In this document: one piece after another, positions 1 to 9,688 of the stretch
Layout: each line of letters starts with the position of its first letter
Numbering within the stretch: the first letter of the stretch is position 1
Assembly: GCF_020144925.1 (NCBI RefSeq)
Contig: NZ_NSLC01000008.1
Span: 62,001-126,000 of the forward strand
Origin: Afifella sp. IM 167
GTDB lineage: Bacteria > Pseudomonadota > Alphaproteobacteria > Rhizobiales > Afifellaceae
DNA length: 64,000 nucleotides
Reading direction: 5' to 3'
Notes under the pieces: model-generated
Told to the model about the DNA's origin: nothing
The model's database searches: none
The model's input: the letters and a program-made list of their open reading frames with translations, nothing else
Translations under genes and position numbers: made by a program

Positions 1-154
1 CGAATTCCTCGAAGGAATCCTCGTCGAGCAGGACGGTGATGCGCTCGCGCGCGCTCAGCTTGCCCTTTTCGTGCTGGGCCGCGACGCGCTTCTCGCCGCC
101 GCCGGCCTTGGCGGCCGCCCGCCTTCTCTCAAGCTCCACCAAGACGTCGCGCAT
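1..154 (-). CDS. pccB: Propionyl-CoA carboxylase beta subunit, N-terminal part
   Basis: The first 51 codons of a leftward gene that runs off the window. The peptide starts MRDVLVELERRR and continues through GGGEKRVAAQHEKGKL, SARERI and LLDEDSFEEF, the opening helix and carboxyltransferase lead-in typical of acyl-CoA carboxylase beta chains, best matching propionyl-CoA carboxylase. With a biotinylated alpha subunit the family converts propionyl-CoA to methylmalonyl-CoA in the cytoplasm. The ATG at 154 is preceded by a GGAGG about 12 bases upstream. The catalytic core is outside the window, so substrate (propionyl- rather than methylcrotonyl- or acetyl-CoA) rests on the N-terminus alone. Confidence 0.8.
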   Translation of the reverse strand, partial: MRDVLVELERRRAAAKAGGGEKRVAAQHEKGKLSARERITVLLDEDSFEEF

Positions 155-269
155 CGCGTGCCCCGTTTCCTCCGCAATTGGAAACTGCCTAGCATGGCTT
201 CCAAGAGGTTTGAAACGCCCTTGTCCGGCATCGGCCGGCCTGCGGCCATCCGCGCGCGATGCGCGCGGC

Positions 270-1028
270 CTAGGCGCCCTGCAGCACAAAGACGGAGGCC
301 GAAAACTCCCTCTGGCGTGCCTCCCGGCGGCGCCGTGCCTCAAAGTCCTCGCCCCATCTTGAGATGTTGAAGTCCTCGTCGACATGCGCGGCCGCCCAGG
401 CGGCGTCTCCATCGAGGGCGCCTTCGGCGAGCGCCAGGGCGATGAGCGCCGAGCCCGTCAGCGTCGTCGCGGTATGGAGAGCGGCAAGCTTCAGCGGCTC
501 GTCGACGATGTCGAGCTCGGCCGCGATGGCGGCCAGCGCCGGCTCCGGCTGATCCACCGGCATCACGCCCTCCACCAACGCAAAGCGCGCGCCGAAGCGC
601 CCCTCCGCCCAGACGAGTACCGGGTCCCATGCGGCGCGCTGGCGGGCGACCAGCTCCTCCGGCTCGCCGGCGCGGTAGAAGATGAGGTCGGTGCCGGCAT
701 ATTCGCCGATCTGGGCGCGCACTGCCTCCATCGCATCGGCGACCCCGTCGATGGCGACATTGGCGAGCCGCGTGAAGGGCATCGTCGCCGGGTCGATATG
801 CTCGCCCTGCGCGTTCCATTCGGCGGCGAGCCGCGCGCCCTGCTCGGGACGCGGCACGGCAAGAGCGCGCCTGGCCGGCGTGCGGGCGGAGCGCCCGTCG
901 AGCCGGAGCTCGAATCCCGATTCCGCCTCAACGGCTTCCGCCGACTTGTAGAATCTCTTTGGCAGGACGGGCTGGGTCAGCCGCTGCGCCTTCAGGATCG
1001 GATTGTCCGTGTCCGCAGTTTCGGGCAA
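270..1028 (-). CDS. ATP12-family F1-ATPase assembly chaperone
   Basis: 252 residues matching the ATP12 family, which in mitochondria and alphaproteobacteria guards the alpha subunit of F1-ATPase during assembly. Recognisable stretches are RFYKSAEAVE near the N-terminus, PRPEQGARLAAEWNAQ, the central TDLIFYRAGEPEELVARQ with WDPVL after it, and the C-terminal HVDEDFNISRWGEDFE. It starts with TTG at 1028; an AAGGAGG lies about six bases upstream, a strong signal that fixes this rare start. It follows the pseudouridine synthase by 95 bp, in the same direction. Cytoplasmic, soluble. Confidence 0.9.
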   Translation of the reverse strand: MPETADTDNPILKAQRLTQPVLPKRFYKSAEAVEAESGFELRLDGRSARTPARRALAVPRPEQGARLAAEWNAQGEHIDPATMPFTRLANVAIDGVADAMEAVRAQIGEYAGTDLIFYRAGEPEELVARQRAAWDPVLVWAEGRFGARFALVEGVMPVDQPEPALAAIAAELDIVDEPLKLAALHTATTLTGSALIALALAEGALDGDAAWAAAHVDEDFNISRWGEDFEARRRREARQREFSASVFVLQGA

Positions 1029-1123
1029 AAGCCCCTCCTTGTGTCGTTCCGTGCCCGCCGAGGGGCTTTCGGGTCCAGATAGGCGCCGGCAGTGGCGAGG
1101 AAAAGAGGCGAAGGCGCGGGCGG

Positions 1124-2110
1124 TCAGAGACGCTCGGCAGCCGCCTCGCCGCTCGCTTCCTCGAAACCGAGCACCGCCCAGCTCTGCGCCATGTGCGGCG
1201 GCAGCGGCGCGGTGACGTCGATCGTGCCGCCCGAGGGATGCGGCAGGATGATCCGCCTGGCGAGCAGGTGCAGCCGGTTCTGGATGCCGCCCGGCAGCTC
1301 CCAGTTCTCCACGTCGAAGTATTTCGGATCGCCGATGATCGGATGGCCGATATGGGCGGCATGGGCGCGCAGCTGGTGCGTGCGCCCGGTCACGGGGCGC
1401 ATGACGACCCAGGAGAGCCCGCTGCCCGCCTGATCCGCGAGCGCATAATGCGTGAGCGCGTGGTCGGCGCCCTTGTCGCCATGCCGGGCAACGAGCATGC
1501 GCTCCGCCTCCTCCCCCTCGCCTCTCGCCAGAAAGGTCGAGATCTTGCCGGAAGAGGGCTTCGGCACGCCCTTCAGCACCGCCCAGTAATATTTGCGGCT
1601 GTCGCGGTCCTTGAAGGCCTTTCCGAGGAAGGCGGCGGCGCTTCGCGTGCGGGCCACGACGAGGACGCCCGAGGTCTCGCGGTCGAGCCGGTGCACGAGG
1701 CGCGGCTTGCGTCCCTTGCGGTCGCGAAACGCCTCCAGCATTCCGTCGACATGCCGGTTGAGGCCCGAGCCCCCCTGCACGGCGAGGCCGGCCGGCTTGT
1801 TGAAGACGTAGACGTCGCTGTCCTCGTAAAGAAGCGCGTCGTTGAGAACATCCGCATCGCGCTTGTCGCGGATGGTGGCGATCGTCTGCGGGCGCGCATC
1901 CCCGGTGGCGAGCGGGGGAACGCGCACCTCCTGCCCGATGGCGAGGCGCGTACTGGTCTTCACCCGCGCTCCGTCCACCCGCACCTGCCCGGAGCGCAGG
2001 AGCTTCTGCAGATGGCCGAAGCCGAGCCCCGGATAATGCAGCTTGAACCAGCGATCGACGCGCATGCCGGCTTCCTCGCCGTCGACCTTGCGTGTTGCGA
2101 CTGTGCCCAT
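1124..2110 (-). CDS. RluA-family 23S rRNA pseudouridine synthase
   Basis: 328 residues: an N-terminal S4 RNA-binding domain (residues about 15-75, beginning MRVDRWFKLHYPG) followed by the RluA catalytic domain with the motif HRLDRETSG, whose Asp is the catalytic residue, then VVMRPVTGRTHQLRAHAAH near the end. S4 plus RluA is the RluC/RluD layout, so an rRNA substrate is likely; which uridines are modified cannot be told. The frame is open for 68 codons upstream, but that part overlaps crcB, and the ATG at 2110, four bases after the crcB stop, is the sensible start. Probably co-transcribed with crcB. Confidence 0.9.
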   Translation of the reverse strand: MGTVATRKVDGEEAGMRVDRWFKLHYPGLGFGHLQKLLRSGQVRVDGARVKTSTRLAIGQEVRVPPLATGDARPQTIATIRDKRDADVLNDALLYEDSDVYVFNKPAGLAVQGGSGLNRHVDGMLEAFRDRKGRKPRLVHRLDRETSGVLVVARTRSAAAFLGKAFKDRDSRKYYWAVLKGVPKPSSGKISTFLARGEGEEAERMLVARHGDKGADHALTHYALADQAGSGLSWVVMRPVTGRTHQLRAHAAHIGHPIIGDPKYFDVENWELPGGIQNRLHLLARRIILPHPSGGTIDVTAPLPPHMAQSWAVLGFEEASGEAAAERL

Positions 2111-2114
2111 CGGA

Positions 2115-2495
2115 TCAGCCGAAGCTGCGGCCGAGCGCGAGCCCGGCAACGAGTGCTGCGATGGAAACCGCCACGGACAGGACGGCGTAGAGGATGGCCT
2201 TCTCCACCAGCCCGCGCTCCCACAACAGGACGACGTCCAGCGAGAAGGCGGAGAAGGTGGTGAAGCCGCCGAGCACGCCGGTCGCCAGGAACAGGCGCAG
2301 ATTGCCGCCGCCATGCGTCGCCCGCAGCGCCAGCCAGGCGATCAGCAGCCCCATCATGAAGGAGCCGAGCACGTTGACGATGAGCGTGCCGTGCGGAAAG
2401 CCGGAGCCGAAAAGCTTCAGCGCTCCGCCGGAGACGAGATGCCGTCCGGCCGCGCCGATGGCTCCGCCCGCCGCCACGAGAAGAAGATGTGTCAT
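2115..2495 (-). CDS. crcB: Fluoride ion channel CrcB/FluC
   Basis: 126 residues and four hydrophobic segments, the usual size of a Fluc fluoride channel subunit, which dimerises in the inner membrane to let toxic fluoride leave. Family motifs are present: GGAIGAAGRHL in the first helix, GTLIVNVLGSFMMGLL in the second and GVLGGFTTFSAFSLD (the break-helix region with the Phe box) in the third. It sits between the BCCT transporter and the pseudouridine synthase, same direction, with only four bases to the latter. No ribosome binding site stands out before the ATG. Confidence 0.93.
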   Translation of the reverse strand: MTHLLLVAAGGAIGAAGRHLVSGGALKLFGSGFPHGTLIVNVLGSFMMGLLIAWLALRATHGGGNLRLFLATGVLGGFTTFSAFSLDVVLLWERGLVEKAILYAVLSVAVSIAALVAGLALGRSFG

Positions 2496-2597
2496 GGGAT
2501 GTGCGCTTAGAGCGTTTTCGCGGCGAGATGAAGCCCGCTTCGCCGCCGCGGCATCGGTATCACCGACGTGCCATGCCGCCGGCGGCTCGGCACGAAG

Positions 2598-2627
2598 GAA
2601 AAAGGGCGCGGCCTTCGCCGCGCCCTT
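2598..2627 (-). terminator. Intrinsic terminator of the BCCT transporter gene
   Basis: An 11-bp perfect stem (2602-2612 with 2617-2627) around a CTTC loop, followed in the leftward direction by a run of Ts. It begins about 10 bp past the stop of the transporter gene, so it should separate that gene from crcB. Confidence 0.85.
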
Positions 2628-2636
2628 GTCTCGTTT

Positions 2637-4277
2637 CTAGGCGGTCGCGGAGGCTTCCTGCGCCGCCGCCTCGGCCTCGTCGAGGGCCTTCTTCTCGCCC
2701 CTCAGCCCCTGATAGGTGCAGTAGACCATCAGCACGAGGATGATGGCGAAGGGAAAACCCGTCGCGACGGCCGCCGATTGCAGCGCCGTCAGCCCGCCGC
2801 CGAGCAGGAGCGCGATGGCGACGAGACCTTCGAAGCTCGCCCAGAAGACGCGCTGGGCGACGGGAGCGTCCATCTTGCCGCCGGCCGTGATCGTGTCGAT
2901 GACGAGCGAACCTGAATCCGACGACGTGACGAAGAAGACGATCACCAGGACGATGCCGATGAAGGAGGCGATGGAAGCCAGCGGCAGCTGCTCCAGCACC
3001 ACGAAGAGCTTCAGCGGCAGGTCGGCCTCGACGGCACCCTGAAAGCCGCTCTGCAGCTGCGAGATCGCCGTGCCGCCGAAGGCCGTCATCCACAGGACGC
3101 TGACGACGGTCGGCACGATCAGCACGCTGATCATGAACTCGCGCACCGTGCGGCCGTAGGAGACGCGGGCGATGAACATGCCCACGAACGGCGACCAGGA
3201 AATCCACCAGGCCCAGTAGAAGGTCGTCCAGCCCGTGCGGAAGCCGTCATCCTCGCGGCCGATGAAGTTCGACAGTGGAACGATCTTCTCCGCATAGGCG
3301 AGCATGTTGGTGAAGAAGCCGGTCAGGATCGCCAGCGTCGGGCCGACGATGATGACGAAGACGAGCAGCAGGAAGGCGAGGACCATGTTGATCTCGCTGA
3401 TCCGCCGCACGCCCGCGTCGAGGCCCGCCACGACCGAGGTCAGCGCGCAGCCGGTGATTGCCACGATGAGGCCGACCTTCCACGGATCGGTATCGGGGAT
3501 GCCGAAGATATGGTTGAGGCCCGCCAGCGCCTGCTCCGCCCCGAAACCGAGCGAGGTGGCAAGGCCGAAGAGGGTCGCGAAGACGGCGAGCGTGTCGATG
3601 ACGTGGCCGAGCCAGCCCCAGACCGCCTCGCCGAAGATCGGATAGAAGGCCGAGCGGACGGTGAGCGGCAGGCCCTTGTTGAAGGAAAAGAGCGCCAGAG
3701 CCAGCCCGACCACGGCATAGATCGCCCAGGGATGCAGCCCCCAATGGAAGATCGTGGCGGCCATCGCCAGACTGCGTGCGGCCTCCGGATCGTTGGCGGC
3801 GCCCATCAGCGGCGCATCGCCGGAGGTTGCGGCATCGGCGGCGACGGAGGCGCTATAATGCGTCAGAGGCTCCGACACGCCGTAGAACATGAGGCCGATG
3901 CCCATGCCGGCGGCGAACAGCATGGCGAACCAGCCCGCATAGTTGAACTCCGGCTTGGCATCCGGCCCGCCGAGGCGAACCTTCCCGAGCGGCGAAAAGA
4001 TCAGGAACACGGCGAAGATGACGAAGATGTTGCCGACGATCAGGAACAGCCAGTCCAGATTGGAGGTGAGGAAGGGCCTCAGCCAGGTGAAGAAGCTTTC
4101 TGCCTGCGCCTGAAACAGAAGGCTGAGCGCGACGAACACGACGATCACGCCGCCGGAGACGAGAAAAACCGGGTTATGAATATCCAGGCCCCACTTCTGG
4201 ATATTGTCCTGCCCGACCTCGTAATCGGTCTGTATATCTTCTGTTGCGTCGACTGCGTCGACCGTTGGCTCGCTCAT
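2637..4277 (-). CDS. BCCT-family glycine betaine/choline/carnitine transporter
   Basis: 546 residues with about 12 membrane helices. It carries the BCCT signature around residues 350-364 (WTTFYWAWWISWSPF) that forms the aromatic box for quaternary amines, and GMGIGLM at 125-131, the glycine motif of sodium-coupled members such as BetP. Likely role: uptake of a betaine-type compatible solute across the inner membrane; substrate not resolved. The cytoplasmic ends are short, without the long C-terminal sensor of BetT-like osmosensors. The ATG at 4277 has GGGGAG upstream and was preferred over an in-frame start 22 codons earlier. It has its own promoter and terminator. Confidence 0.92.
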   Translation of the reverse strand: MSEPTVDAVDATEDIQTDYEVGQDNIQKWGLDIHNPVFLVSGGVIVVFVALSLLFQAQAESFFTWLRPFLTSNLDWLFLIVGNIFVIFAVFLIFSPLGKVRLGGPDAKPEFNYAGWFAMLFAAGMGIGLMFYGVSEPLTHYSASVAADAATSGDAPLMGAANDPEAARSLAMAATIFHWGLHPWAIYAVVGLALALFSFNKGLPLTVRSAFYPIFGEAVWGWLGHVIDTLAVFATLFGLATSLGFGAEQALAGLNHIFGIPDTDPWKVGLIVAITGCALTSVVAGLDAGVRRISEINMVLAFLLLVFVIIVGPTLAILTGFFTNMLAYAEKIVPLSNFIGREDDGFRTGWTTFYWAWWISWSPFVGMFIARVSYGRTVREFMISVLIVPTVVSVLWMTAFGGTAISQLQSGFQGAVEADLPLKLFVVLEQLPLASIASFIGIVLVIVFFVTSSDSGSLVIDTITAGGKMDAPVAQRVFWASFEGLVAIALLLGGGLTALQSAAVATGFPFAIILVLMVYCTYQGLRGEKKALDEAEAAAQEASATA

Positions 4278-4311
4278 ATGGCTCCCCGTTGCCTGTTGGA
4301 CGAATAGCGCG

Positions 4312-4332
4312 CGCCACGTCGATGACGTGGCG
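4312..4332. repeat. Perfect inverted repeat in the 5' leader of the BCCT gene
   Basis: Nine-base arms (CGCCACGTC and GACGTGGCG) around GAT. It lies downstream of the proposed -10 box and 35 bp before the start codon. It could be a repressor site or an mRNA hairpin; nothing in the sequence decides which. Confidence 0.7.
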
Positions 4333-4362
4333 ATCCGTCGCATCTATTGGTGAATGTCCGTC

Positions 4363-4390
4363 GAACTAGCAGTCCCAACGCCAAGGTCAA
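4363..4390 (-). promoter_or_regulatory. Predicted housekeeping promoter of the BCCT gene
   Basis: Leftward CTTGAC-type -35 (TTGACC, 4385-4390), 16-base spacer and -10 TAGTTC (4363-4368). The -35 agrees with the alphaproteobacterial consensus; the -10 is only moderate. Predicted leader about 80 nt. Confidence 0.5.
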
Positions 4391-4719
4391 GGAAGGGTTG
4401 CCAGGATTCCGCCACTCTGCCCGTCGCCCGGGCGGACCCGCAAACCGGAAAGGCGGCATCGCCGAAAGGCCGGCGTTCCGGCCCTCAGGAGGAGTCCGAT
4501 AGCCGCCTCAGGAGGTTAGATCGACTTGTGGGAACCCTCGGGAGCCGCCTCGGGCAGGCTGGAAAATCGCCGCAAACTCGACAGACTCACGGCACATTTT
4601 GTCCGACGAGAATGGCGGAAAGACACGCCTGACGCGTATTTTTAGGGAAGACTCGACCTGCTATAGATTCTATTCGCCCTGCGCAGAGCAAGGAAAGAGA
4701 CTTCCGGCGCCTGCGACGG
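4391..4719. other. Non-coding interval with short palindromic repeats
   Basis: No convincing gene on either strand between rarA and the transporter promoter. The interval holds two exact copies of CCTCAGGAGG (4483-4492 and 4506-4515, 23 bp apart) followed by two looser CCTCGGG elements up to about 4557. No terminator hairpin was found after rarA. Confidence 0.5.
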
Positions 4720-6039
4720 CTACCTTTCCTTCTTCGCCCGCTCGCGGCGAAGCTTCTCCCAGTGCGCCAGACGCTTTTCGAGCTCCGCCTCGAAGCCGCG
4801 CCCGGTCGGCGCATAGAATTCCTGCCGGCCCATGCTTTCGGGAAAATAGTCCTGGCCCGAAAACGCCTCTTCCTCGGCATGGTCGTAGGCGTAGCCGGCC
4901 GAATAGCCTTCCGCCTGCATCAGCTTGGTAGGCGCGTTGAGGATGTGCTTGGGCGGCGGCAGGGAGCCGTGCTCCTTGGCGGCGCGCCGGGCGGCCCCGT
5001 AGGCTTTGTAGAGCGCGTTCGATTTCGGCGCCGTGGCGAGATAGACGACGGCCTGCGCGATCGCGAGTTCGCCCTCGGGCGTGCCCAGCATGTGAAAGGC
5101 GTCCTTGGCCGCATTCGCCTGGACGAGGCCCTGCGGATCGGCAAGGCCGATATCTTCGACCGCCATGCGCACGACGCGGCGGGCGAGATACATCGGGTCC
5201 TCGCCGGCATCGAGCATGCGGGCGAGATAATAGAGCGCCGCCTGCGGATCGGAGCCGCGCACCGATTTATGCAGCGCCGAGATCAGGTTGTAGTGCCCGT
5301 CCTGGCTCTTGTCGTAGATCGGCGCGCGCCGCTGCAGCACTGCCTGCAGGCGGTTCGCATCGAAAATCTCGTCCTTGCCGGCGGCGCGCCACACTTCCTC
5401 GGCGAGCGCCAGAACCGCCCGTCCGTCGCCGTCGGCCATGCGCACGAGCACGCCCCTCGCCTCCTCGTCGAGCGGCAGCTTGTGCCCCTCCGCCTCTTCG
5501 GCCCGCTCCACAAGCTTCAGGAGCGCCGCCTGGTCGAGCGGGCGGAAGACCAGCACCGCAGCGCGCGAAAGAAGCGCCGCGTTGAGCTCGAAGGAAGGGT
5601 TTTCCGTGGTGGCGCCGACGAGCGTGACGGTACCGTCCTCCATCACCGGCAGGAAGCTGTCCTGCTGGGCGCGGTTGAAGCGATGGATCTCGTCGACGAA
5701 GAGGAGCGTGCCCTGCCCCGCCTGACGGCGGGCGCGCGCCTGCTCGAAATGCTTCTTGAGGTCGGCGACGCCGGAGAAGATCGCCGAGAGCTGCTGGAAA
5801 TGAAGGTCTGTCTCTCGCGCCAAGAGGCGCGCGACCGTCGTCTTGCCCGTCCCCGGCGGGCCCCAGAAGACGAGCGAGCCGAGCGAACGCGTCCGCAGCA
5901 TGCGCGTCAGCGTGCCTTCCGGGCCCGTCAGATGCGGCTGTCCCACGACCTCGGCGAGGCGCCGGGGCCGGAGGCGGTCCGGGAGCGGTTGCGGCGCGGC
6001 CTTTTCCAGCCCCGCCGCGGTGAAGAGATTGTCGGCCAT
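4720..6039 (-). CDS. rarA: Replication-associated recombination protein A (RarA/MgsA)
   Basis: 439-residue AAA+ ATPase of the RarA/MgsA/WRNIP1 family, which acts at stalled replication forks. Seen: [15 protein letters not shown] near residue 25, Walker A GPPGTGKT at 60-67, Walker B LLFVDEIH at about 112-119, sensor-1 [10 protein letters not shown], and the C-terminal tetramerisation part with DPMYLARR and an ending rich in Arg/Lys. The ATG at 6039 shares one base with the stop of the upstream protease gene (TGATG), indicating translational coupling. Longer in-frame starts would overlap the protease. Cytoplasmic, nucleoid-associated by family. Confidence 0.95.
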   Translation of the reverse strand: MADNLFTAAGLEKAAPQPLPDRLRPRRLAEVVGQPHLTGPEGTLTRMLRTRSLGSLVFWGPPGTGKTTVARLLARETDLHFQQLSAIFSGVADLKKHFEQARARRQAGQGTLLFVDEIHRFNRAQQDSFLPVMEDGTVTLVGATTENPSFELNAALLSRAAVLVFRPLDQAALLKLVERAEEAEGHKLPLDEEARGVLVRMADGDGRAVLALAEEVWRAAGKDEIFDANRLQAVLQRRAPIYDKSQDGHYNLISALHKSVRGSDPQAALYYLARMLDAGEDPMYLARRVVRMAVEDIGLADPQGLVQANAAKDAFHMLGTPEGELAIAQAVVYLATAPKSNALYKAYGAARRAAKEHGSLPPPKHILNAPTKLMQAEGYSAGYAYDHAEEEAFSGQDYFPESMGRQEFYAPTGRGFEAELEKRLAHWEKLRRERAKKER

Positions 6040-7502
6040 CAGCCCCCGATCATAAGCTGCGAGACACGCCCGCGCCGGTCGATCGTCAGCCGCCAGAGGC
6101 GCTGGCGCTCGCCGGTCATCTTGTGAAGGTCGCGCGCCGAGCCGATCCGCCTGCCCTGCACGGCGACGACGACGTCGCCCGGCTGCAGGCCGAGCTGCGC
6201 CGCGGGCGAGCGCGGCTCCACATCGGTGACCGCGACGCCTTCCTGGCTGGTCGGCAGGCGGAGCTTTTCGCACAGCCGCGGCGACAGATTGGCGACGGTG
6301 GCGCCGGTGAGCGGCGAATAGCCGTCGAGAAGCTGCTCGTCGGCCCGCACCGTTTCCGGTGCCTGCTGCAGGGCAAGAACAAGGTCCCTCTCGCGGCCCT
6401 GCCGGATAATCGCCAGCTTCTCGTCCTTGCCGACGCCGCGGATGGCAAGCCGGTATTCCAGCGCTCTCGGGCTCTCGATCTCGCGCCCGCCCGCCGACAT
6501 GACGAGGTCGCCGGCCTCGAGCCCGGCCTTCTCGGCCGGCGAGCCCTTCTCCACGCTGACGACGAGCGCGCCACGCGGACGGTCGAGGCCGAGCGAGGAT
6601 GCAATGTCGGGGGTCACCTTCTGGAAGGTCGCGCCGACCCAGGGGCGCACCACTTCGGTGCCGCCGGCGAGCGCCTGCGTCACGACCGATTGCGCCATGT
6701 TGGAGGGAATGGCGAAGCCGATGCCGTTGGAGCCGCCCGAGCGTGAGAAGATCGCCGAATTGATGCCGACGAGCCGGCCCTTCACGTCGATCAGCGCGCC
6801 GCCGGAATTGCCCGGATTGATGGCCGCGTCGGTCTGGATGAAGAAGGCCATGTCGTTGATGCCGACATCGGTGCGGGCGACCGCCGAGACGATGCCGCTC
6901 GTCACCGTCTGGCCGACGCCGAAGGGATTGCCGATGGCCAGGACGAGGTCGCCCACGTCGAGCGCGTCGGAATCGGCAAACTCGATGACCGGGAAATCCT
7001 CCTCGCCGCTATCGATCTTGAGCACCGCAAGGTCGCTCTTCTCGTCGCGCAGGAGGATCTTGGCCTCGAATTCGCGCCCGTCCGTCAGCGCCACCTTCAC
7101 TTCGTCGGCGTCGCGGATGACGTGGTAGTTGGTGAGCACAAGGCCGGAACCGTCGACGATGACGCCGGATCCGAGCGAGGAGCGGGCCCGCTCGCGCGGC
7201 ACGCCGTAGGGCGAGCCGAAGCGGTCGCCGAAGAAGTGCCGGAAGAAGGGATCGTCCGCGAAGGGCGAGCCGGAACTCTGCACGATCTGCTTGGCGTAGA
7301 CATTGACGACGGAAGGCGCCGCCTTCTTCACGATCGGGGCGAAGGTGAGCTGGATCTCGCCCTTCGACTGCGGCACTTCCTCGGCGCGCGCGGGGGCGAC
7401 GGCGCTGCCCTGCCCGGACAGGCTGAGCGCCACCGGCACGCCAATGGCGAGCGGCAGGGCGAGAAGCGCGGCGTAGCGGAGCTTGCGGGAGATGGGGGGC
7501 AC
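6039..7502 (-). CDS. Do/DegP-type periplasmic serine protease
   Basis: 487 residues. A hydrophobic signal segment (about residues 10-30) ends near APARA, so the product is exported or membrane-tethered. The trypsin-like domain has the triad H127 ([10 protein letters not shown]), D157 ([11 protein letters not shown]) and S233 ([11 protein letters not shown]). Two PDZ domains follow (roughly 275-375 and 385-485). This is the DegP/DegQ/MucD build: an envelope quality-control protease and chaperone. No ATG suits the start; GTG at 7502 has GGAGG about 10 bases upstream and gives a proper signal peptide. It lies between rplQ and rarA, an arrangement common in Hyphomicrobiales, behind the ribosomal terminator. 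Confidence 0.92.
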   Translation of the reverse strand: MPPISRKLRYAALLALPLAIGVPVALSLSGQGSAVAPARAEEVPQSKGEIQLTFAPIVKKAAPSVVNVYAKQIVQSSGSPFADDPFFRHFFGDRFGSPYGVPRERARSSLGSGVIVDGSGLVLTNYHVIRDADEVKVALTDGREFEAKILLRDEKSDLAVLKIDSGEEDFPVIEFADSDALDVGDLVLAIGNPFGVGQTVTSGIVSAVARTDVGINDMAFFIQTDAAINPGNSGGALIDVKGRLVGINSAIFSRSGGSNGIGFAIPSNMAQSVVTQALAGGTEVVRPWVGATFQKVTPDIASSLGLDRPRGALVVSVEKGSPAEKAGLEAGDLVMSAGGREIESPRALEYRLAIRGVGKDEKLAIIRQGRERDLVLALQQAPETVRADEQLLDGYSPLTGATVANLSPRLCEKLRLPTSQEGVAVTDVEPRSPAAQLGLQPGDVVVAVQGRRIGSARDLHKMTGERQRLWRLTIDRRGRVSQLMIGG

Positions 7503-7653
7503 GGGGGTCTTTCCTCCGGTCTTGTGTTCCGGAAAGGCATGGCGGCGGCAGCAAGGGCGGGACGCCCTCGCCTTCCCGCCAGGAAGAAGCAGCGCAATGG
7601 CGAGGATTCTATGGTGCTTCGCCGAACCGAGACAACTAAAAAGCCGGAAAGAA

Positions 7654-7676
7654 AAAGGGGCCCGGCGGGCCCCTTT
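7654..7676 (-). terminator. Intrinsic terminator at the end of the ribosomal supercluster
   Basis: Ten-base perfect stem around GGC with a leftward T-rich tail, 26 bp past the rplQ stop. It should end the alpha-operon transcript and make the protease gene depend on its own promoter. Confidence 0.9.
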
Positions 7677-7702
7677 GAACGTCTCAGGCAGGATCGGGCG
7701 GC

Positions 7703-8122
7703 TTACGCGGCCTCCGCCTCCTCCGCTTCCATGCGGGCGCGATCGCCCGCGCCACGGGCGCTCTCGTCGCGATCGACGAACTCGATCACGCCAACCGGGG
7801 CGCTGTCGCCATAGCGGAAGCCCGCCTTCATGATGCGGGTGTAGCCGCCGTTGCGCTCGCCGTAGCGCGGCCCGATGGTCGCAAACAGCTTCTTGACCAT
7901 CTCCTCGTCGCGCAGGCGCGACATGGCGATGCGCCGTGCATGCAGGTCGCCGCGCTTGCCGAGCGTCACGAGCTTCTCCACGAAGGGACGCAGCTCCTTG
8001 GCTTTCGGCAGGGTCGTGACGATCTGCTCGTGGCGGATGAGCGCCGCTGCCATGTTGGCGAACATCGCCTGGCGATGGCTCGACGTACGGTTCAGCTTGC
8101 GGCCGGTTTTCCTGTGGCGCAT
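7703..8122 (-). CDS. rplQ: 50S ribosomal protein L17
   Basis: 139 residues. The start [17 protein letters not shown] and the segment [18 protein letters not shown] are diagnostic for L17, which sits by the peptide exit tunnel of the large subunit. It is about 12 residues longer than the E. coli protein because of an acidic, Ala-rich tail ([10 protein letters not shown]), a common alphaproteobacterial trait. Last gene of the alpha operon, 51 bp behind rpoA and followed by a strong terminator. Confidence 0.98.
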   Translation of the reverse strand: MRHRKTGRKLNRTSSHRQAMFANMAAALIRHEQIVTTLPKAKELRPFVEKLVTLGKRGDLHARRIAMSRLRDEEMVKKLFATIGPRYGERNGGYTRIMKAGFRYGDSAPVGVIEFVDRDESARGAGDRARMEAEEAEAA

Positions 8123-8173
8123 GGCCTTGTCTCCTCTGCGGACGGCGGCTCCCGCCGCGGTCCATTCAATCGC

Positions 8174-9196
8174 TCAGTACTGGTCCTCGAAGCGCTTGGC
8201 CAGGTCGTCGATATTGTCCGGCGGCCAGTTCGTCACTTCCATGCCGAGATGCAGACCCATGGAAGCCAGCACCTCCTTGATCTCGTTCAGCGACTTGCGG
8301 CCGAAGTTCGGGGTGCGCAGCATCTCCGCCTCGGTCTTCTGGATGAGGTCGCCGATATAGACGATGTTGTCGTTCTTCAGGCAGTTCGCCGAGCGGACCG
8401 AAAGCTCCAGCTCGTCGACCTTCTTCAGCAGCGCCGGGTTGAAGGCAAGCTCCGGAGTGGTCTCGTGGACCTCTTCCTTCTTCGGCTCGTCGAAGTTGAC
8501 GAAGATGGAGAGCTGGTCCTGCAGGATGCGCGCGGCATATGCGACTGCATCGTCCGGCGAGAGCGAGCCGTCCGTCTCCAGCGACAGCGTCAGCTTGTCG
8601 TAGTCGAGCACCTGGCCCTCACGGGTGTTCTCCACCCGGTAGGAAACCTTCTTGACCGGCGAATAGAGGCTATCGACCGGGATGAGGCCGATCGGCGCGT
8701 CTTCCGGGCGGTTGCGGTCGGCCGGGACGTAGCCCTTGCCGATGTCGACGGTCAGCTCCATGCGGATGTCGGCGCCCTCGTCGAGGGTGCAGATCACATG
8801 CTCGGGATTGAGGACCTCGATGTCGCCAACGGTCTGGATGTCGCCGGCAACGACGACGCCCGGACCGGACTTGCGCAGGGTCATGCGCTTGGGACCCTCG
8901 CCTTCCATCTTGATGGCGACTTCCTTGACGTTGAGGACGATGTCGGTGACGTCCTCACGCACGCCGGCGATGGAGGAAAACTCGTGCAGCACGCCGTCGA
9001 TCTGCAGGCTGGTGACGGCCGCGCCCTGCAGGGAGGAAAGCAGCACGCGCCGCAACGCGTTGCCGAGCGTCAGGCCGAAGCCACGCTCGAGCGGCTCGGC
9101 GACGACCGTCGCAAGACGGCTCGCATCGGAGCCGTGCTTCACCTCAAGCTTGTTCGGCTTGATCAGATCCTGCCAGTTCTTCTGAATGACGTTCAC
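8174..9196 (-). CDS. rpoA: RNA polymerase alpha subunit
   Basis: 340 residues. The N-terminal assembly domain shows [19 protein letters not shown], the dimer and beta/beta' contact region; after a flexible linker the C-terminal DNA-contacting domain has [27 protein letters not shown] and [10 protein letters not shown], which reads UP elements and activators. Start is GTG at 9196. It lies between rpsK and rplQ as in most bacteria, so alpha is made together with ribosomal proteins. Confidence 0.98.
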   Translation of the reverse strand: MNVIQKNWQDLIKPNKLEVKHGSDASRLATVVAEPLERGFGLTLGNALRRVLLSSLQGAAVTSLQIDGVLHEFSSIAGVREDVTDIVLNVKEVAIKMEGEGPKRMTLRKSGPGVVVAGDIQTVGDIEVLNPEHVICTLDEGADIRMELTVDIGKGYVPADRNRPEDAPIGLIPVDSLYSPVKKVSYRVENTREGQVLDYDKLTLSLETDGSLSPDDAVAYAARILQDQLSIFVNFDEPKKEEVHETTPELAFNPALLKKVDELELSVRSANCLKNDNIVYIGDLIQKTEAEMLRTPNFGRKSLNEIKEVLASMGLHLGMEVTNWPPDNIDDLAKRFEDQY

Positions 9197-9283
9197 GGGG
9201 GCGAACCTTTCGTTTTGGATGACCGGTCGCGAAGCTGAAGCGAGCCCGCGGCGGCGCCGCAGGCTCGCAGGAGCCTGGCTCGG

Positions 9284-9673
9284 TCAGACGCGGCGCCGTT
9301 TCGGCGGGCGGCAGCCGTTGTGCGGGATCGGCGTCACGTCACGGATCGAGGTGATCGTAAAGCCGGCCGCCTGTAGAGCGCGCAGCGCCGACTCGCGTCC
9401 GGAGCCGGGCCCGGAGACCTCGACCTCGAGCGTGCGCATGCCGTGTTCCTGCGCCTTCTGGGCGGCGGTTTCGGCAGCGACCTGCGCGGCGTAAGGGGTG
9501 GATTTGCGCGAGCCCTTGAAGCCCTGCGCACCGGCCGACGACCAGGAGATCGTGTTCCCCTGCACGTCGGTGATGGTGATCATGGTGTTGTTGAACGTCG
9601 AACTCACATGGGCGATGCCCGAAGTGATGTTCTTGCGTTCACGCCGGCGAATGCGGGTGGTGTCCTTAGCCAT
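9284..9673 (-). CDS. rpsK: 30S ribosomal protein S11
   Basis: 129 residues. After a basic start the conserved core runs through [29 protein letters not shown] and the C-terminal [19 protein letters not shown], the signature of S11 on the platform of the small subunit near the E-site mRNA. ATG at 9673, 15 bp behind rpsM. Confidence 0.98.
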   Translation of the reverse strand: MAKDTTRIRRRERKNITSGIAHVSSTFNNTMITITDVQGNTISWSSAGAQGFKGSRKSTPYAAQVAAETAAQKAQEHGMRTLEVEVSGPGSGRESALRALQAAGFTITSIRDVTPIPHNGCRPPKRRRV

Positions 9674-9688
9674 ATTCGTAAAGGCCCC

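Noticed and set aside
2111-2314. 68-residue N-terminal extension of the pseudouridine synthase
   Set aside because: It overlaps crcB almost fully, has no family similarity, and a coupled ATG lies four bases after crcB.
2496-2597. Fluoride riboswitch upstream of crcB
   Set aside because: The gap lacks the conserved pairing and loop pattern of the crcB motif RNA; only the end of a terminator and unstructured sequence were seen.
4354-4632. Possible 92-codon gene between the BCCT gene and rarA
   Set aside because: Low-complexity, no ribosome site, and it overlaps the proposed BCCT promoter on the other strand.
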